A DNA stretch of 64,000 nt from Clostridia bacterium (GCA_017512985.1 JAFWEJ010000008.1:310001-374000), one strand, 5' to 3'. Positions 1-9,639 are shown, counted from the stretch's first letter. The notes: generated by a model from the letters alone, not told the origin. Made by a program: numbers and translations.

Positions 1-198
1 GAAATGGAAGAAGCGGAGAACCGGATGAACGAAAATGAAATGATCCGGACGCTGAAGGATTACCGGAAAGATTTCCAGACGATGATGGACAACGTGAACA
101 GGATCCTTCGCCTGGTTATTACGGGAGAAACGGAAGACGAAAACGGCGGCGGCTCCGGCTGCAGCGGAAACTGCAGCGGCTGCAGCGGATGCCGCTGA
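1..198 (+). CDS. YlbF-family (RicF-like) protein, C-terminal part only
   Basis: The open frame runs in from the left edge, so only the last ~65 residues are visible; the ATG at base 4 is probably internal. The visible part is a charged helix (LKDYRKDFQTMMDNVNRILR) followed by a Gly/Ser/Cys tail with four cysteines (GCSGNCSGCSGCR). Clostridial YlbF-family proteins encoded just before mutS have this kind of helical body with a Cys-rich C-terminus. In Bacillus, YlbF (RicF) is part of the RicA-RicF-RicT iron-sulfur complex that acts on RNase Y. The stop lies 13 nt before mutS. Family call rests on context and tail only. Confidence 0.6.
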   Translation, partial: EMEEAENRMNENEMIRTLKDYRKDFQTMMDNVNRILRLVITGETEDENGGGSGCSGNCSGCSGCR

Positions 199-211
199 AA
201 GAGGGAAAAGC

Positions 212-2809
212 ATGGCACTATCACCCATGATGCAGCAGTACCTGCGGATTCATGACACGTATCCGGACTGCCTGCTCCTGTTCCGGCTCGGGGATTTCTA
301 CGAGCTGTTCTTTGAGGACGCGAAAACCGCGTCCAAAGAGCTCGAACTGACGCTGACGGGGAAAGACTGCGGACTGGAGGAACGCGCGCCGATGTGCGGC
401 GTACCGTTCCACTCTGTCAATACATATATCGAAAAGCTGATCGCCCGGGGATACAAGGTCGCCATCTGCGAGCAGATGGAGGATCCGGCGCTCGCGAAAG
501 GGCTGGTGGACCGGGACGTCGTCCGCGTGATCACTGCCGGTACGGTTACGGACCCGGCGATGCTTGAGGACAAGGCCAACAATTACATCATGTGCGTCTG
601 CATAGACGGAAAGCAGGCGGGAATCGCATGGGCGGACGTTTCCACGGGCGAGTTCTTTGTCATGGAACCGGAGATGAACCTGCTTGCGTCCCAGATTGCC
701 CGGATTCAGCCGATGGAAGTGATCTGCAACGACGCCGCGGCGCTGACCGCGGCAGCGGGCAGCGGGATCCGGGGACTGAACGGACAGCCCCAGGCCTGGT
801 TCCAGCGCAAAAACGCAGAGGAGACCCTGTGCAGCCATTTCCACCTGACGCAGCTGACCTCGCTCGGCCTGGCGGAGAGAAAGAACGCGGCATGCGCTGC
901 AGGCGCCCTGCTCCGCTACCTGCATGAAACCCAGAAAAACAGCCTGGAGCATATCCGGTCCGTGCGGTTCGCGGAAAACGGGCGGACCATGCTGCTTGAC
1001 CAGAATACGCGAAGGAACCTTGAACTGACGGAAAGCCTGAGGGGCGAGAAACGGAAGGGCACGCTGCTCGGACTGATCGACAAAACCAGCACCGCCATGG
1101 GCGGGCGCCTGCTCCGGAGCTGGGTGGAACAGCCGCTGCTGGAAGCCGGGGAGATCAACAGCCGGCTGGACGCGGTGGAGGAGCTGGTCCGGGACCGGGT
1201 GCTCGGCATGACGCTTTCCGAAGAGCTGGAAGGCGTATACGACATGGAACGCCTGATGAACAAGGTTGCGTACAGGAACATGAACGCCCGGGACTGCCTG
1301 GCGCTCTGCGCCAGCCTGAAGAGGATCCCCGCGATACGCGACCTGCTCCGGGACGTCCGTTCCGGTGAAATGACGCAGATCCGCGACGAACTGGACCCGC
1401 TGGAAGACCTTACGGAACTGCTCGAGCGGGCGATCCATCCGGACGCGCCTGCCGTAATCACGGAAGGCGGAATCATCCGGGGCGGCTATTCGCCCATGCT
1501 GGACGAATACCGGGAGGCGCAGACCAACGGCAAGAAGTGGATCCTTGACCTGGAAGCCTCCGAGCGGGAAGCGACGGGGATCCGGAACCTGCGTATCCAG
1601 TACAACAAAGTATTCGGATATTATATTGAGATCACGAAAAGCTTCCTCAGCCAGGTGCCGGACCGCTATATCCGGAAGCAGACGCTGACGAACGCGGAAC
1701 GGTTCATGACGCCCGAACTGAAGGAAGTGGAGCAGAAGATCATCGGCGCGCAGGAACAGAGCGTCCGGCTTGAGCTTCAGCTGTTCAGCGAGATCCGGGA
1801 CCGTATCGCGGAGCGGATCGGCAGCATTCAGCAGACCGCGCAGGCCCTGAAGAAACTGGACGTGTTCCAGAGCCTGAGCAGGACGGCTTCCGAAAACCGG
1901 TACGTGCGCCCGTCCATCAACACCGAGGGGACGCTGTCCATTACGGAGGGCCGGCATCCCGTCGTGGAACGGAACATGAAGGACGGCGAGTTCATTCCGA
2001 ACGACACGCTGCTGGACTGCGGCGAAAACCGGATGATGATCATCACCGGACCCAACATGGCCGGCAAGAGCACCTATATGCGGCAGGTGGCGCTGATCTG
2101 CCTGATGGCCCAGATCGGCAGCTTTGTACCCGCAAAGGAGGCCAGCCTGCCGGTATGCGACCGGATCTTCACGCGCGTGGGCGCCAGCGACGACCTTGCC
2201 AGCGGGCAGAGCACCTTCATGGTGGAGATGAGCGAGACCGCGCACATCCTGCGCAACGCCACGAAGAACAGCCTGATCATCCTGGACGAGATCGGGCGCG
2301 GAACGAGCACCTTTGACGGCCTGTCCATCGCGTGGGCTGTGGTTGAATACATCGCCGACAGGGAAAAAATCGGCGCGAAAACCCTGTTCGCGACGCATTA
2401 CCATGAACTGAGCGAGCTGGAAGGGCACCTGGAGGGCGTCAAGAATTACTGCATATCCGTAAAGGAACACGGCGAGGACGTGATTTTCCTGCGGAAGATC
2501 GTCCGGGGCGGAGCGGACAGGAGCTTCGGCGTCCATGTCGCGCGGCTCGCAGGGGTTCCGCATCCGGTCATCGTGCGCGCGCATGAAATCCAGGCGCGCC
2601 TGGAGGTCAGCGATATCAACCAGAACACGATCGGCCAGAACATCCTCGGCGAGGAATCCGTAAACAGGAAGAACGAGCAGGTGGACCTGTTCGAATACAG
2701 GAAAGATGAGATCATTCAGGAGCTGCAGCAGATCGACGTGATGGCGATCACGCCGATGGACGCAATGAACATGCTGTTTGTCCTGAGGGAAAAAGCCAGA
2801 AAACTGTAA
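212..2809 (+). CDS. mutS: DNA mismatch repair protein MutS
   Basis: Recognises mismatches and small loops and recruits MutL. The protein is 865 aa, full family length. The mismatch-reading Phe-X-Glu motif is present near the N-terminus (DFYELF, F29/E31). The ABC-type ATPase domain has a Walker A GPNMAGKS at about 613-620, a Walker B LIILDE around D692, and the signature region GRGTSTFDG. The C-terminus (about 800-865) is the usual helix-turn-helix dimerisation tail. Start ATG follows GAGGGAAA. It heads a mutS-mutL-miaA-ynbB run with 12 nt to mutL, so the repair pair is very likely co-transcribed. Confidence 0.98.
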   Translation: MALSPMMQQYLRIHDTYPDCLLLFRLGDFYELFFEDAKTASKELELTLTGKDCGLEERAPMCGVPFHSVNTYIEKLIARGYKVAICEQMEDPALAKGLVDRDVVRVITAGTVTDPAMLEDKANNYIMCVCIDGKQAGIAWADVSTGEFFVMEPEMNLLASQIARIQPMEVICNDAAALTAAAGSGIRGLNGQPQAWFQRKNAEETLCSHFHLTQLTSLGLAERKNAACAAGALLRYLHETQKNSLEHIRSVRFAENGRTMLLDQNTRRNLELTESLRGEKRKGTLLGLIDKTSTAMGGRLLRSWVEQPLLEAGEINSRLDAVEELVRDRVLGMTLSEELEGVYDMERLMNKVAYRNMNARDCLALCASLKRIPAIRDLLRDVRSGEMTQIRDELDPLEDLTELLERAIHPDAPAVITEGGIIRGGYSPMLDEYREAQTNGKKWILDLEASEREATGIRNLRIQYNKVFGYYIEITKSFLSQVPDRYIRKQTLTNAERFMTPELKEVEQKIIGAQEQSVRLELQLFSEIRDRIAERIGSIQQTAQALKKLDVFQSLSRTASENRYVRPSINTEGTLSITEGRHPVVERNMKDGEFIPNDTLLDCGENRMMIITGPNMAGKSTYMRQVALICLMAQIGSFVPAKEASLPVCDRIFTRVGASDDLASGQSTFMVEMSETAHILRNATKNSLIILDEIGRGTSTFDGLSIAWAVVEYIADREKIGAKTLFATHYHELSELEGHLEGVKNYCISVKEHGEDVIFLRKIVRGGADRSFGVHVARLAGVPHPVIVRAHEIQARLEVSDINQNTIGQNILGEESVNRKNEQVDLFEYRKDEIIQELQQIDVMAITPMDAMNMLFVLREKARKL

Positions 2810-2821
2810 AAGGAGCAGCAT

Positions 2822-4681
2822 ATGGGCAGGATCAGACCGCTGAGTGAAAACCTGATCGGCAAGATCGCAGCCGGGGAAGTCGTCGAACGGCCGGCCGCTG
2901 CGATCAAGGAACTGGTCGAAAACAGCCTGGACGCCGGCGCGACCGCGGTGACGGTGGAGATCAGGGAAGGCGGCATGGATTACATCCGCGTGGCCGACAA
3001 CGGGTGCGGGATAGACGAGAGCGATATCCGCATGGCGTTTGAGCGGCACGCGACCAGCAAAATCAGCCGGGAACAGGACCTGAACGCCATCGCGACGCTT
3101 GGGTTTCGCGGAGAAGCGCTCGCGAGCATCGCAGCCGTTTCAAAGGTGACGATGACGACGCGTACCGCCGAGCGGGAAACCGGGCTGAAAGTCACGAACG
3201 AAGGCGGAAAGATCACGGATATCCGGGAAACCGCCTGCCCCGTCGGAACGACCGTCGTCGTGAACGACCTGTTCTACAACGTGCCGGTCCGGAAGGGCTT
3301 CATGAAAAAAGCGGGGCAGGAAGCGGCGGCCGTTCATGAACTGATGACGCAGCTGCTGCTGAGCAGGCCCGACATCAGTTTCCGTTATATTTCGGGCGGA
3401 AAAACGGAATTCCATTCCCCGGGCGACGGGCAGTCCGCCACGGCGCTGCAGACCGTCTACGGCAGCCGCGCGATGAAAGCCATGAAAACGGTGGACGATC
3501 ACGGGAACGGACTGGTTATCCGGGGATTTGTCGGCATCGGGGAAAACGCGCGCGGGAACCGCAGCCAGGAACTGTTCTTTATCAACGGCCGGGTCATGCA
3601 CAGCAAAATCCTGAACGAAGCGGTGGAGAACGCCTGCAGGGAGCGGGTCATGATCGGAAAGTTCCCGGTCTGCGCGCTGTATATCACGATTGCCTACGAA
3701 GCGGTGGACGTCAATGTCCATCCGAATAAACTGGAGGTCCGGTTCAGGGATGAAACGGGCGTATATGAAGCCGTACACAGCGCGGTCCTGACGGCGCTGA
3801 AGGAACGCGACGCGCTTGAGCATCCCACGGAGATGCCCCTGGTTAAAGAGAAGGAAGCAGAGCCGGCGCCTGCCGCGCCGCGGATCGTTGTTCCGAAAAC
3901 GGATACGGTGGTCAGCGTCAGCAAAACGCTTCCCGCTGAGGCCGCGGCGGTTCCGCAGTCGGCTCCCTTCAGGCCCGCTCCTGAGTTCAGGGAAGTCAGG
4001 CCGGCTCCCGCAAAACAGGAGGAACAGCCGGCTCCCGCCGTACATTCCGTCCCGGTGATGCGTGAAAAGGCGGAGCAGGTCAGCACGATCCTTCCGGAAA
4101 TGAAAAAGCCGCTGAAGGTATTCGGCGCGCTGTTCAACACGTTTATCCTTGCTGAGTATGAAGACCAGCTGCTGATGATCGACCAGCATGCTGTGCACGA
4201 ACGCCTGCTGTTTGACCGGCTGATGAAGGAGCACATTAACGGAGACCAGGCCGGACAGGAGCTGCTCGTTCCCATTGTGGTCAGCGTGACGAACGCAGAA
4301 CAGCGGCTGCTGGAGGACAACCGGGAGGCACTGGAAAGCATCGGCATGACCGTTGAATCCTTTGGGGAACGCGACGTGGCCGTACGCACGATCCCGATGA
4401 TCCTGGGGGAAGCGCAGGCAAAGGATTTCATCAGGGACGTGATTGAGGAGCTGCAGAACGGACGGGATCCGACTTTCGAGAAAAAACGGACCGCGCTGCT
4501 GCAGACCGCCTGCAAGCACGCGGTAAAGGGCGGAGACGCGCTGACCGAAGACGAACTGCGGGATCTTCTCGATACGATGATCGAAAAGAAAGTGACGCCC
4601 ACATGCCCACACGGGAGGCCGCTGGTCGTGGCGATCACCCACAGGGAGCTGGACAAAAAGTTCAGGCGGATCCAGAAATGA
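2822..4681 (+). CDS. mutL: DNA mismatch repair endonuclease MutL
   Basis: Couples MutS to strand incision. The 619-aa protein has an N-terminal GHKL ATPase (ELVENSLDAGA, DNGCGI, TLGFRGEALASIAAV), a Pro/Ala-rich linker at roughly 330-420, and a C-terminal dimerisation and nuclease domain. Nuclease-type motifs are DQHAVHERLLFD near 454, QTACKHAVK, and CPHGRP near 595, as in bacteria lacking MutH. The last acidic position of the DQHA(X)2E(X)4E motif is Asp rather than Glu. Start ATG follows AAAGGAGCAGCAT. Its TGA overlaps the miaA ATG (ATGA), implying translational coupling. Confidence 0.97.
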   Translation: MGRIRPLSENLIGKIAAGEVVERPAAAIKELVENSLDAGATAVTVEIREGGMDYIRVADNGCGIDESDIRMAFERHATSKISREQDLNAIATLGFRGEALASIAAVSKVTMTTRTAERETGLKVTNEGGKITDIRETACPVGTTVVVNDLFYNVPVRKGFMKKAGQEAAAVHELMTQLLLSRPDISFRYISGGKTEFHSPGDGQSATALQTVYGSRAMKAMKTVDDHGNGLVIRGFVGIGENARGNRSQELFFINGRVMHSKILNEAVENACRERVMIGKFPVCALYITIAYEAVDVNVHPNKLEVRFRDETGVYEAVHSAVLTALKERDALEHPTEMPLVKEKEAEPAPAAPRIVVPKTDTVVSVSKTLPAEAAAVPQSAPFRPAPEFREVRPAPAKQEEQPAPAVHSVPVMREKAEQVSTILPEMKKPLKVFGALFNTFILAEYEDQLLMIDQHAVHERLLFDRLMKEHINGDQAGQELLVPIVVSVTNAEQRLLEDNREALESIGMTVESFGERDVAVRTIPMILGEAQAKDFIRDVIEELQNGRDPTFEKKRTALLQTACKHAVKGGDALTEDELRDLLDTMIEKKVTPTCPHGRPLVVAITHRELDKKFRRIQK

Positions 4682-5616
4682 CCGGGGCGGATATGACGGA
4701 AAAGATCGTCTGCAGGGTGCTGACCGGGCCCACCGCCAGCGGAAAGACGCAGATCGGCGTACAGCTCGCGAAGTCGGAAGGATGGCATATCATCTGCATG
4801 GACAGCATGCAGATCTACCGGCGGATGGATATCGGCACGGCCAAACCGACGGCGGAAGAAATGCAGGGCGTTCCGCACCACATGCTGGACATCTGTGAAC
4901 CGGCAGACGCATACAGCGTGGCCGATTACAGGGATGCGGCGGAAAAGCTGATCCTTTCGCTGCACGATCGGAACCGGAAGGCCCTTTTTGTCGGCGGAAC
5001 GGCGCTCTATCTGCAGGCAATGATGCATCCGATGTCCATGGGCGCCGTTCCGGCGGACGAGGCGCTGCGCGCGGAACTGAACACCGTTGCGCAGACGGAG
5101 GCGGGCAGGATTGAGCTGCACCGGGAACTGGCGGCGGTTGATCCGGTTACTGCCGGGAAGCTGCCTGTGAACGACGTCAGGCGCGTTATCCGGGCAATTG
5201 AAGTGTGGAAGGCAACCGGCGTTCCTTTCTCGGAGCAGCCGGCCCGGGAGAACGGAAACGACGGAAGATTCATATGGAAGGCCGTTTCCACGCAGATGGA
5301 CCGGGCGGTGCTCTACGAGCGGATCAACAGCCGCGTCACCGGGATGATCCGAAGCGGGCTGCGGGAAGAGGTTGAAGCGCTGCTGAACGAGGGAGTACCG
5401 GAGAATGCGCAGAGCATGAGCGGACTCGGATACAAGGAGATGATCCCCTGTATCCGCGGCGAATACAGCATCGAAGACGCGGCGGAACGGATCCGGACGG
5501 GAACGCGGCACTACGCAAAGCGCCAGATGACGTTCCTGCGCCGGGAAGAAAGCATACAGTATGTCAGGACAGACAGGGAGGGCGCCCTGGACGAGATCAG
5601 GCGCCTGCTCGCATGA
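4678..5616 (+). CDS. miaA: tRNA dimethylallyltransferase
   Basis: Adds the isopentenyl group to A37 of tRNAs reading UNN codons, using DMAPP. The 312-aa protein has a P-loop GPTASGKTQIG near the N-terminus, the DSMQIYRRMDIGTAKPT motif that contacts substrate tRNA, and the late GLGYKEMIP segment typical of MiaA. I chose the ATG at 4678, which overlaps the mutL stop; ATG 4693 (five codons later) is also possible. miaA after mutL is a common Firmicutes order; hfq, which often follows, is absent here. Confidence 0.95.
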   Translation: MTGADMTEKIVCRVLTGPTASGKTQIGVQLAKSEGWHIICMDSMQIYRRMDIGTAKPTAEEMQGVPHHMLDICEPADAYSVADYRDAAEKLILSLHDRNRKALFVGGTALYLQAMMHPMSMGAVPADEALRAELNTVAQTEAGRIELHRELAAVDPVTAGKLPVNDVRRVIRAIEVWKATGVPFSEQPARENGNDGRFIWKAVSTQMDRAVLYERINSRVTGMIRSGLREEVEALLNEGVPENAQSMSGLGYKEMIPCIRGEYSIEDAAERIRTGTRHYAKRQMTFLRREESIQYVRTDREGALDEIRRLLA

Positions 5617-5626
5617 AGGAGTAAGG

Positions 5627-6883
5627 ATGGACAGGATTGAACAGATGATCAGCACAGCGGAGAAGGAACTGGAGGGCTCTTTCTCCCTGATTGACGGGAA
5701 TGAGGTGGTCCGGACAAGGCAGGTGCTGGACGCGTTCCGGAAGAAGGGCGTCAGCTACCGGCATTTTGCACCTTCGTCCGGATACGGTTATGACGATATC
5801 GGGCGAGATACGCTCGAAAGGATCTACGCGGATCTTTTCCACACCGAAGCGGCGCTCATGAGGCCGCACGTCTCCAGCGGAACCGCCGCGCTGAGCCTGA
5901 CGCTGTTCGGGCTGACGCGCCCCGGCGACCGGATCGTCAGCGCCACGGGGATGCCCTATGATACGCTGCAGGGCGTGATCGGCACCGGGAAAGACACTCC
6001 TCCGGGATCCCTGAAGGAAATGGGCGTCAGCTTCGGATGTGTGGAGCTGAAGGACGGCAGGATCGATACAGCCGCAGTGGAACAGGCGATCACGGACAAC
6101 ACGACGCTTGTTATCGCGCAGCGCAGCCGCGGATACGCCTGGCGGCCGAGCCTTTTCCCGGAGGATTTTGAGGAACTGGCCGACATGATCCATACCCGCC
6201 ATCCCGGCGTAACGCTGATGGTGGATAACTGCTACGGTGAATTTGTCTGCGCGGACGAACCGACTGATCACGGCGCCGACCTGTGCGTCGGAAGCCTGAT
6301 CAAGAACCCGGGCGGCGGAATCGCCCCGACCGGCGGCTATGTGGCCGGGAAAAGGGAAGCGGTTGAACGGATCGCCGGCAGGCTGACCGCGCCCGGACTG
6401 GGCAGGGAGATCGGTTCCTATGAAGCCTCCTACCGTCCGTTCTACCAGGGACTGTTCATGGCCCCCCATACCGTGGCCCAGGCGCTGAAAACCGCTCTGC
6501 TCGCATCGAGGATATTTGAAAGGCTTGGTATGGAAACGACGCCTGCGTCCGCATCACGCCGGGCGGATATCATCCAGGCGATCAGAATGGAGACGCCGGA
6601 GCGCTTGGTCGCGTTCTGCCAGGGGATCCAGACCTCGAGCCCCGTGGACAGCATGGCGATGCCGGAACCCTGGGATATGCCGGGCTATGGGGACCAGGTC
6701 GTGATGGCAGCGGGAACGTTTGTGGCCGGCGCCAGCATTGAACTGAGCGCGGATGGACCGATACGGCCTCCGTACACCGCGTATATGCAGGGCGGACTGA
6801 CGTATGTGCACGGACGGATCGCGCTGGCGGAAGCATTGAGAAGAATGACGGAAACAGGCGCCCTGACCCTGCCGGAATCTTGA
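5627..6883 (+). CDS. Methionine gamma-lyase family PLP protein (YnbB/aluminium-resistance type)
   Basis: A 418-aa fold-type I PLP enzyme of the family named for YnbB of Bacillus, also annotated as aluminium resistance protein. Visible family marks are APSSGYGYDDIGRDTLE near residue 46, HVSSGTAALSLTLFGL near 80, and the PLP-lysine segment GSLIKNPGGGIAPTGGYVAG. The physiological substrate is not established for the family, so I assign no reaction. Start ATG 5627 follows GAAGGAGTAAGG; in-frame sequence upstream lies within miaA and is not needed. Its stop codon overlaps the -35 box of the transketolase promoter. Co-directional with mutS-mutL-miaA, 10 nt from miaA. Confidence 0.9.
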   Translation: MDRIEQMISTAEKELEGSFSLIDGNEVVRTRQVLDAFRKKGVSYRHFAPSSGYGYDDIGRDTLERIYADLFHTEAALMRPHVSSGTAALSLTLFGLTRPGDRIVSATGMPYDTLQGVIGTGKDTPPGSLKEMGVSFGCVELKDGRIDTAAVEQAITDNTTLVIAQRSRGYAWRPSLFPEDFEELADMIHTRHPGVTLMVDNCYGEFVCADEPTDHGADLCVGSLIKNPGGGIAPTGGYVAGKREAVERIAGRLTAPGLGREIGSYEASYRPFYQGLFMAPHTVAQALKTALLASRIFERLGMETTPASASRRADIIQAIRMETPERLVAFCQGIQTSSPVDSMAMPEPWDMPGYGDQVVMAAGTFVAGASIELSADGPIRPPYTAYMQGGLTYVHGRIALAEALRRMTETGALTLPES

Positions 6884-6908
6884 CAATGAATACACCGGAA
6901 CATATAAT
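6880..6908 (+). promoter_or_regulatory. Promoter of the split transketolase genes
   Basis: TTGACA (6880-6885), 17-bp spacer, TATAAT (6903-6908): an exact match to the housekeeping sigma consensus at optimal spacing. The -35 box shares bases with the stop codon of the upstream PLP-enzyme gene. Predicted start lies about 40 nt before the ATG at 6956. Confidence 0.9.
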
Positions 6909-6955
6909 ATTTTATTGTGTAAACCCAATCAAAACACCTGATCGGAGGGACGGAA

Positions 6956-7768
6956 ATGGACATTCAGACTCTTGAATCATACGCGCGGCAGGTGAGAAGA
7001 GACATCATTATCATGACTGCCGCCGCCGGTGCGGGGCATCCCGGCGGATCCCTTTCCAGCACGGAAGCTATGGTCGCACTGTATTTCGACGTGATGAACG
7101 TCGATCCAAAAGACGACAAAAACCCCGACCGTGACCGGTTTGTCCTTTCCAAGGGCCATTCCGCTCCCGCACTTTACGGCACGCTTTGCGAACGCGGTTT
7201 CTTCGGCCGGGAGGAGTTCGATCATTTCCGTCAGCTTCACGGCATTCTCCAGGGACATCCGGACACGAAAAAGTGCCCCGGCGTCGATGCTTCCACCGGA
7301 TCCCTCGGACAGGGCATTTCCATCGCGGTCGGCATGGCGCTGGGCGCGAAGCATACCGGGAAAAAGTGCCACGTCTATACGATCATCGGTGACGGCGAAA
7401 GCCAGGAAGGCCTCGTCTGGGAAGCCAGCATGGCCGCCGCGCATTACAAACTGGACAACCTGACGGTCATTCTTGACCATAACGGGCTCCAGATTGACGG
7501 CACCAACGACGAGGTCATGAGCCTCGGCGACATCAAGGCCAAGGCGCTTGCATTCGGATACGACGTCATCGAAGTGGCCGACGGCAACGACATGAAACAG
7601 GTCGTCGAAGCGCTGCACGCGCCCGCGTGTCCCGGAAAGCCCAGATATATCATCCTCAACACGCTCAAGGGCAAGGGCGTCAGCTTTATGGAAGGCCAGG
7701 TCGGCTGGCACGGAAAAGCGCCGAACGCTGAACAGGCCGCTCAGGCACTGAAAGAACTGGAGGGCTGA
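6956..7768 (+). CDS. Transketolase, N-terminal (TPP-binding) subunit
   Basis: First half of a two-gene transketolase that moves two-carbon ketol units in the non-oxidative pentose phosphate pathway. The 270-aa protein carries the thiamine diphosphate motif beginning GDGESQEG and ending with DHNGLQIDG, plus early AAAGAGHPGGSLSS and SKGHSAPALYG segments. It lacks the pyrimidine-binding and C-terminal domains, which are supplied by the next gene 4 nt downstream. RBS GGAGGGACGGAA precedes the ATG. Codon use leans to C-ending codons, in line with strong expression from the consensus promoter. Confidence 0.96.
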   Translation: MDIQTLESYARQVRRDIIIMTAAAGAGHPGGSLSSTEAMVALYFDVMNVDPKDDKNPDRDRFVLSKGHSAPALYGTLCERGFFGREEFDHFRQLHGILQGHPDTKKCPGVDASTGSLGQGISIAVGMALGAKHTGKKCHVYTIIGDGESQEGLVWEASMAAAHYKLDNLTVILDHNGLQIDGTNDEVMSLGDIKAKALAFGYDVIEVADGNDMKQVVEALHAPACPGKPRYIILNTLKGKGVSFMEGQVGWHGKAPNAEQAAQALKELEG

Positions 7769-7772
7769 GAAA

Positions 7773-8690
7773 ATGGAAAAGAAAGCAGTACGTGTTGCTT
7801 ACGGCGAAGCCCTTGTGAAACTGGGCGAAGAAAACGAAAAAGTCGTCGTGCTGGACGCTGACCTTGCCGGCGCGACCATGACAAACGGATTCAAGAAGGC
7901 TTATCCGGACCGGTTCTATGACTGCGGCATTGCCGAGGCGAACATGGTGGACGTGGCCGCCGGCATGAGCACGATGGGGCTGATTCCGTTCTGTTCCACG
8001 TTCGCGGTGTTTGCCGGACGGAACTACGACCAGATCCGGAACGGCGTGTGTTATCCGAAATTCAACGTAAAATTCGGTTTCAGCCATGCGGGCATCACCC
8101 TGGGTGAAGACGGCGGAAGCCATCAGGCCATCGAAGATATCGCCCTGATGCGCGTGCTTCCCGGGATGACCGTATTTGTTCCTTCCGACGCCAACGAGTG
8201 TTACCAGTGCGTCGAGGCCGCGGCGAAAATCGAAGGCCCCGTATATATCCGCACCGCAAGGCTTGCAACTCCCGTCTATGATCCCCGGCCCTTCACCGTC
8301 GGCAAGGGCGACGTGCTCCGCGACGGCACCGACTGCGCCATCTTTACCTGCGGGATCATGCTGGAACACGCTATCGAAGCGGCGGACATCCTCGCCGGGC
8401 AGGGCATCAATGCCGCGCTGGTTTCCTTCCATACGCTCAAGCCTTTTGACGAGGAACTGGCCCGGACATATACCGCAAAGTGTAAAAAAGTATTCACGGT
8501 GGAAGAACACTCCGTTATCGGAGGACTCGGGGACGCGGTCGCTTCTGCGATCATCGGCCACGGCGTTGAAAAATTCCTCAAGATCGGAATTAACGACGTA
8601 TTCGGCCAGAGCGGCAAACCGGCAGACCTGCTGAAAGAGTACGAACTGACCGGTCCGCAGATCGCGGAAAAGATCCTGAAGAATCTGTGA
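7773..8690 (+). CDS. Transketolase, C-terminal subunit
   Basis: Second half of the split transketolase (305 aa): pyrimidine-binding domain followed by the C-terminal domain. Visible motifs are DADLAGATMTNGFKKAYPDR near 28-47, DCGIAEANMVDVAAGMS (the catalytic Glu region), GVTLGEDG-type HAGITLGEDGGSHQ, and EEHSVIGGLGDAV in the C-terminal domain. Start ATG follows GGAGGGCTGAGAAA. A hairpin terminator directly after the stop closes the two-gene unit. Confidence 0.95.
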   Translation: MEKKAVRVAYGEALVKLGEENEKVVVLDADLAGATMTNGFKKAYPDRFYDCGIAEANMVDVAAGMSTMGLIPFCSTFAVFAGRNYDQIRNGVCYPKFNVKFGFSHAGITLGEDGGSHQAIEDIALMRVLPGMTVFVPSDANECYQCVEAAAKIEGPVYIRTARLATPVYDPRPFTVGKGDVLRDGTDCAIFTCGIMLEHAIEAADILAGQGINAALVSFHTLKPFDEELARTYTAKCKKVFTVEEHSVIGGLGDAVASAIIGHGVEKFLKIGINDVFGQSGKPADLLKEYELTGPQIAEKILKNL

Positions 8691-8698
8691 TCCTTTTT

Positions 8699-8738
8699 CC
8701 CCTTTCCGCCAGTCTGACTGACGCCGGAAAGGGGATTT
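8699..8738 (+). terminator. Terminator of the transketolase unit
   Basis: Ten-base-pair stem CCCCTTTCCG (8699-8708) / CGGAAAGGGG (8725-8734) with an inner AGTC-GACT pairing, then ATTTTC. It lies 8 nt after the transketolase stop. The T-run is short, but stem and position fit well. Confidence 0.75.
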
Positions 8739-8769
8739 TCTGCAAAAACGGACGGTCAGGGGTTAAAAG

Positions 8770-9639
8770 ATGTATTACGCATTTATTGTAAATCCTGCAG
8801 CAGGCACCGGCTTTTCACTGTCAGTCATGCAGAAGCTTGAGGAAAAGCTTTCCGCGGACAACGTCGAATACCGGATCTTTCAGACCGAAAAACCCGGCCA
8901 CGCTACGCAGATCGCCGCGGAGCTCGCGTCCGACCCGGATGCCGCGGCAGTGGTATCGGTGGGCGGAGACGGAACGGCGGGCGAAGTAGCCGCCGGGCTG
9001 ACAGGCACGGGGAAAACGATGGGAATCATTCCCGCGGGAACCGGGAACGACTTTATCAAATCCGCCGGAATTCCCAATGATCCGTCCGCTGCGCTTCAGC
9101 TGATTCTGAGCGGGGAAGCCCGTCCGATTGATACCGGCACCGTGAACGACCGCTTTTTCCTGAATGTATGCGGCACAGGTTTTGACGTAACAGTGCTGGA
9201 TTACGCGGAAAGCGAAAAAGAAAAGCACCGCGGGCTAACCCCTTATTTTCTGGGACTGATAAAAGCAATCTTTCACTACAAAAGCGTCAGGCTGACCGTT
9301 ACGGCGGACGGAGAGGAAGAGACAGGCGAATACCTGATCTGTTCCATCGCGAACGGACGGTTTATCGGCGGGGGAATCCCGATCTGCCCTGCGGCGGATA
9401 TCCGGGACGGGCTGCTCGACCTGGTCCTGATCCGCGGCATCGGAAGATGGCAGATACCGTTCCACCTTCCCGGGCTGATGCTTTCCCGAGCACTGAAATT
9501 CAGGATCACGCGGCACCGGAAAGTGAAGCGGGTCCTCATAGAGGGCAAGGACCTGAGAATTAACATAGATGGGGATATCGTGTCCCTGTCAAGCGTCGAT
9601 TTCAGGATCAATCCTGCGTCGCTGCACCTGATCTGCTGA
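8770..9639 (+). CDS. Diacylglycerol/lipid kinase family protein
   Basis: A 289-aa protein of the DagK/YegS lipid-kinase family, which phosphorylates diacylglycerol or related lipids for recycling into phospholipid synthesis. N-terminal VNPAAGTGFS, the nucleotide-binding VSVGGDGTAGEV near 58, and IIPAGTGNDFIKSAGIP near 88 are diagnostic. The C-terminal domain has NGRFIGGGIPICPAADIRDG, matching the family's second domain. Start ATG follows CAGGGGTTAAAAG. No membrane segment. The exact lipid substrate cannot be read from sequence. Confidence 0.92.
   Translation: MYYAFIVNPAAGTGFSLSVMQKLEEKLSADNVEYRIFQTEKPGHATQIAAELASDPDAAAVVSVGGDGTAGEVAAGLTGTGKTMGIIPAGTGNDFIKSAGIPNDPSAALQLILSGEARPIDTGTVNDRFFLNVCGTGFDVTVLDYAESEKEKHRGLTPYFLGLIKAIFHYKSVRLTVTADGEEETGEYLICSIANGRFIGGGIPICPAADIRDGLLDLVLIRGIGRWQIPFHLPGLMLSRALKFRITRHRKVKRVLIEGKDLRINIDGDIVSLSSVDFRINPASLHLIC

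Noticed and set aside
221-3049. A 942-codon open frame on the minus strand across mutS and mutL
   Set aside because: It lies antisense to two unmistakable genes, its translation is Arg/His/Asp-rich with no motif, and it has no sensible RBS; long antisense frames are expected where GC-rich third positions avoid stops.
3694-5655. A 653-codon minus-strand frame across mutL and miaA
   Set aside because: Antisense to conserved genes, Ser/Arg-rich low-complexity translation, no recognisable domain.
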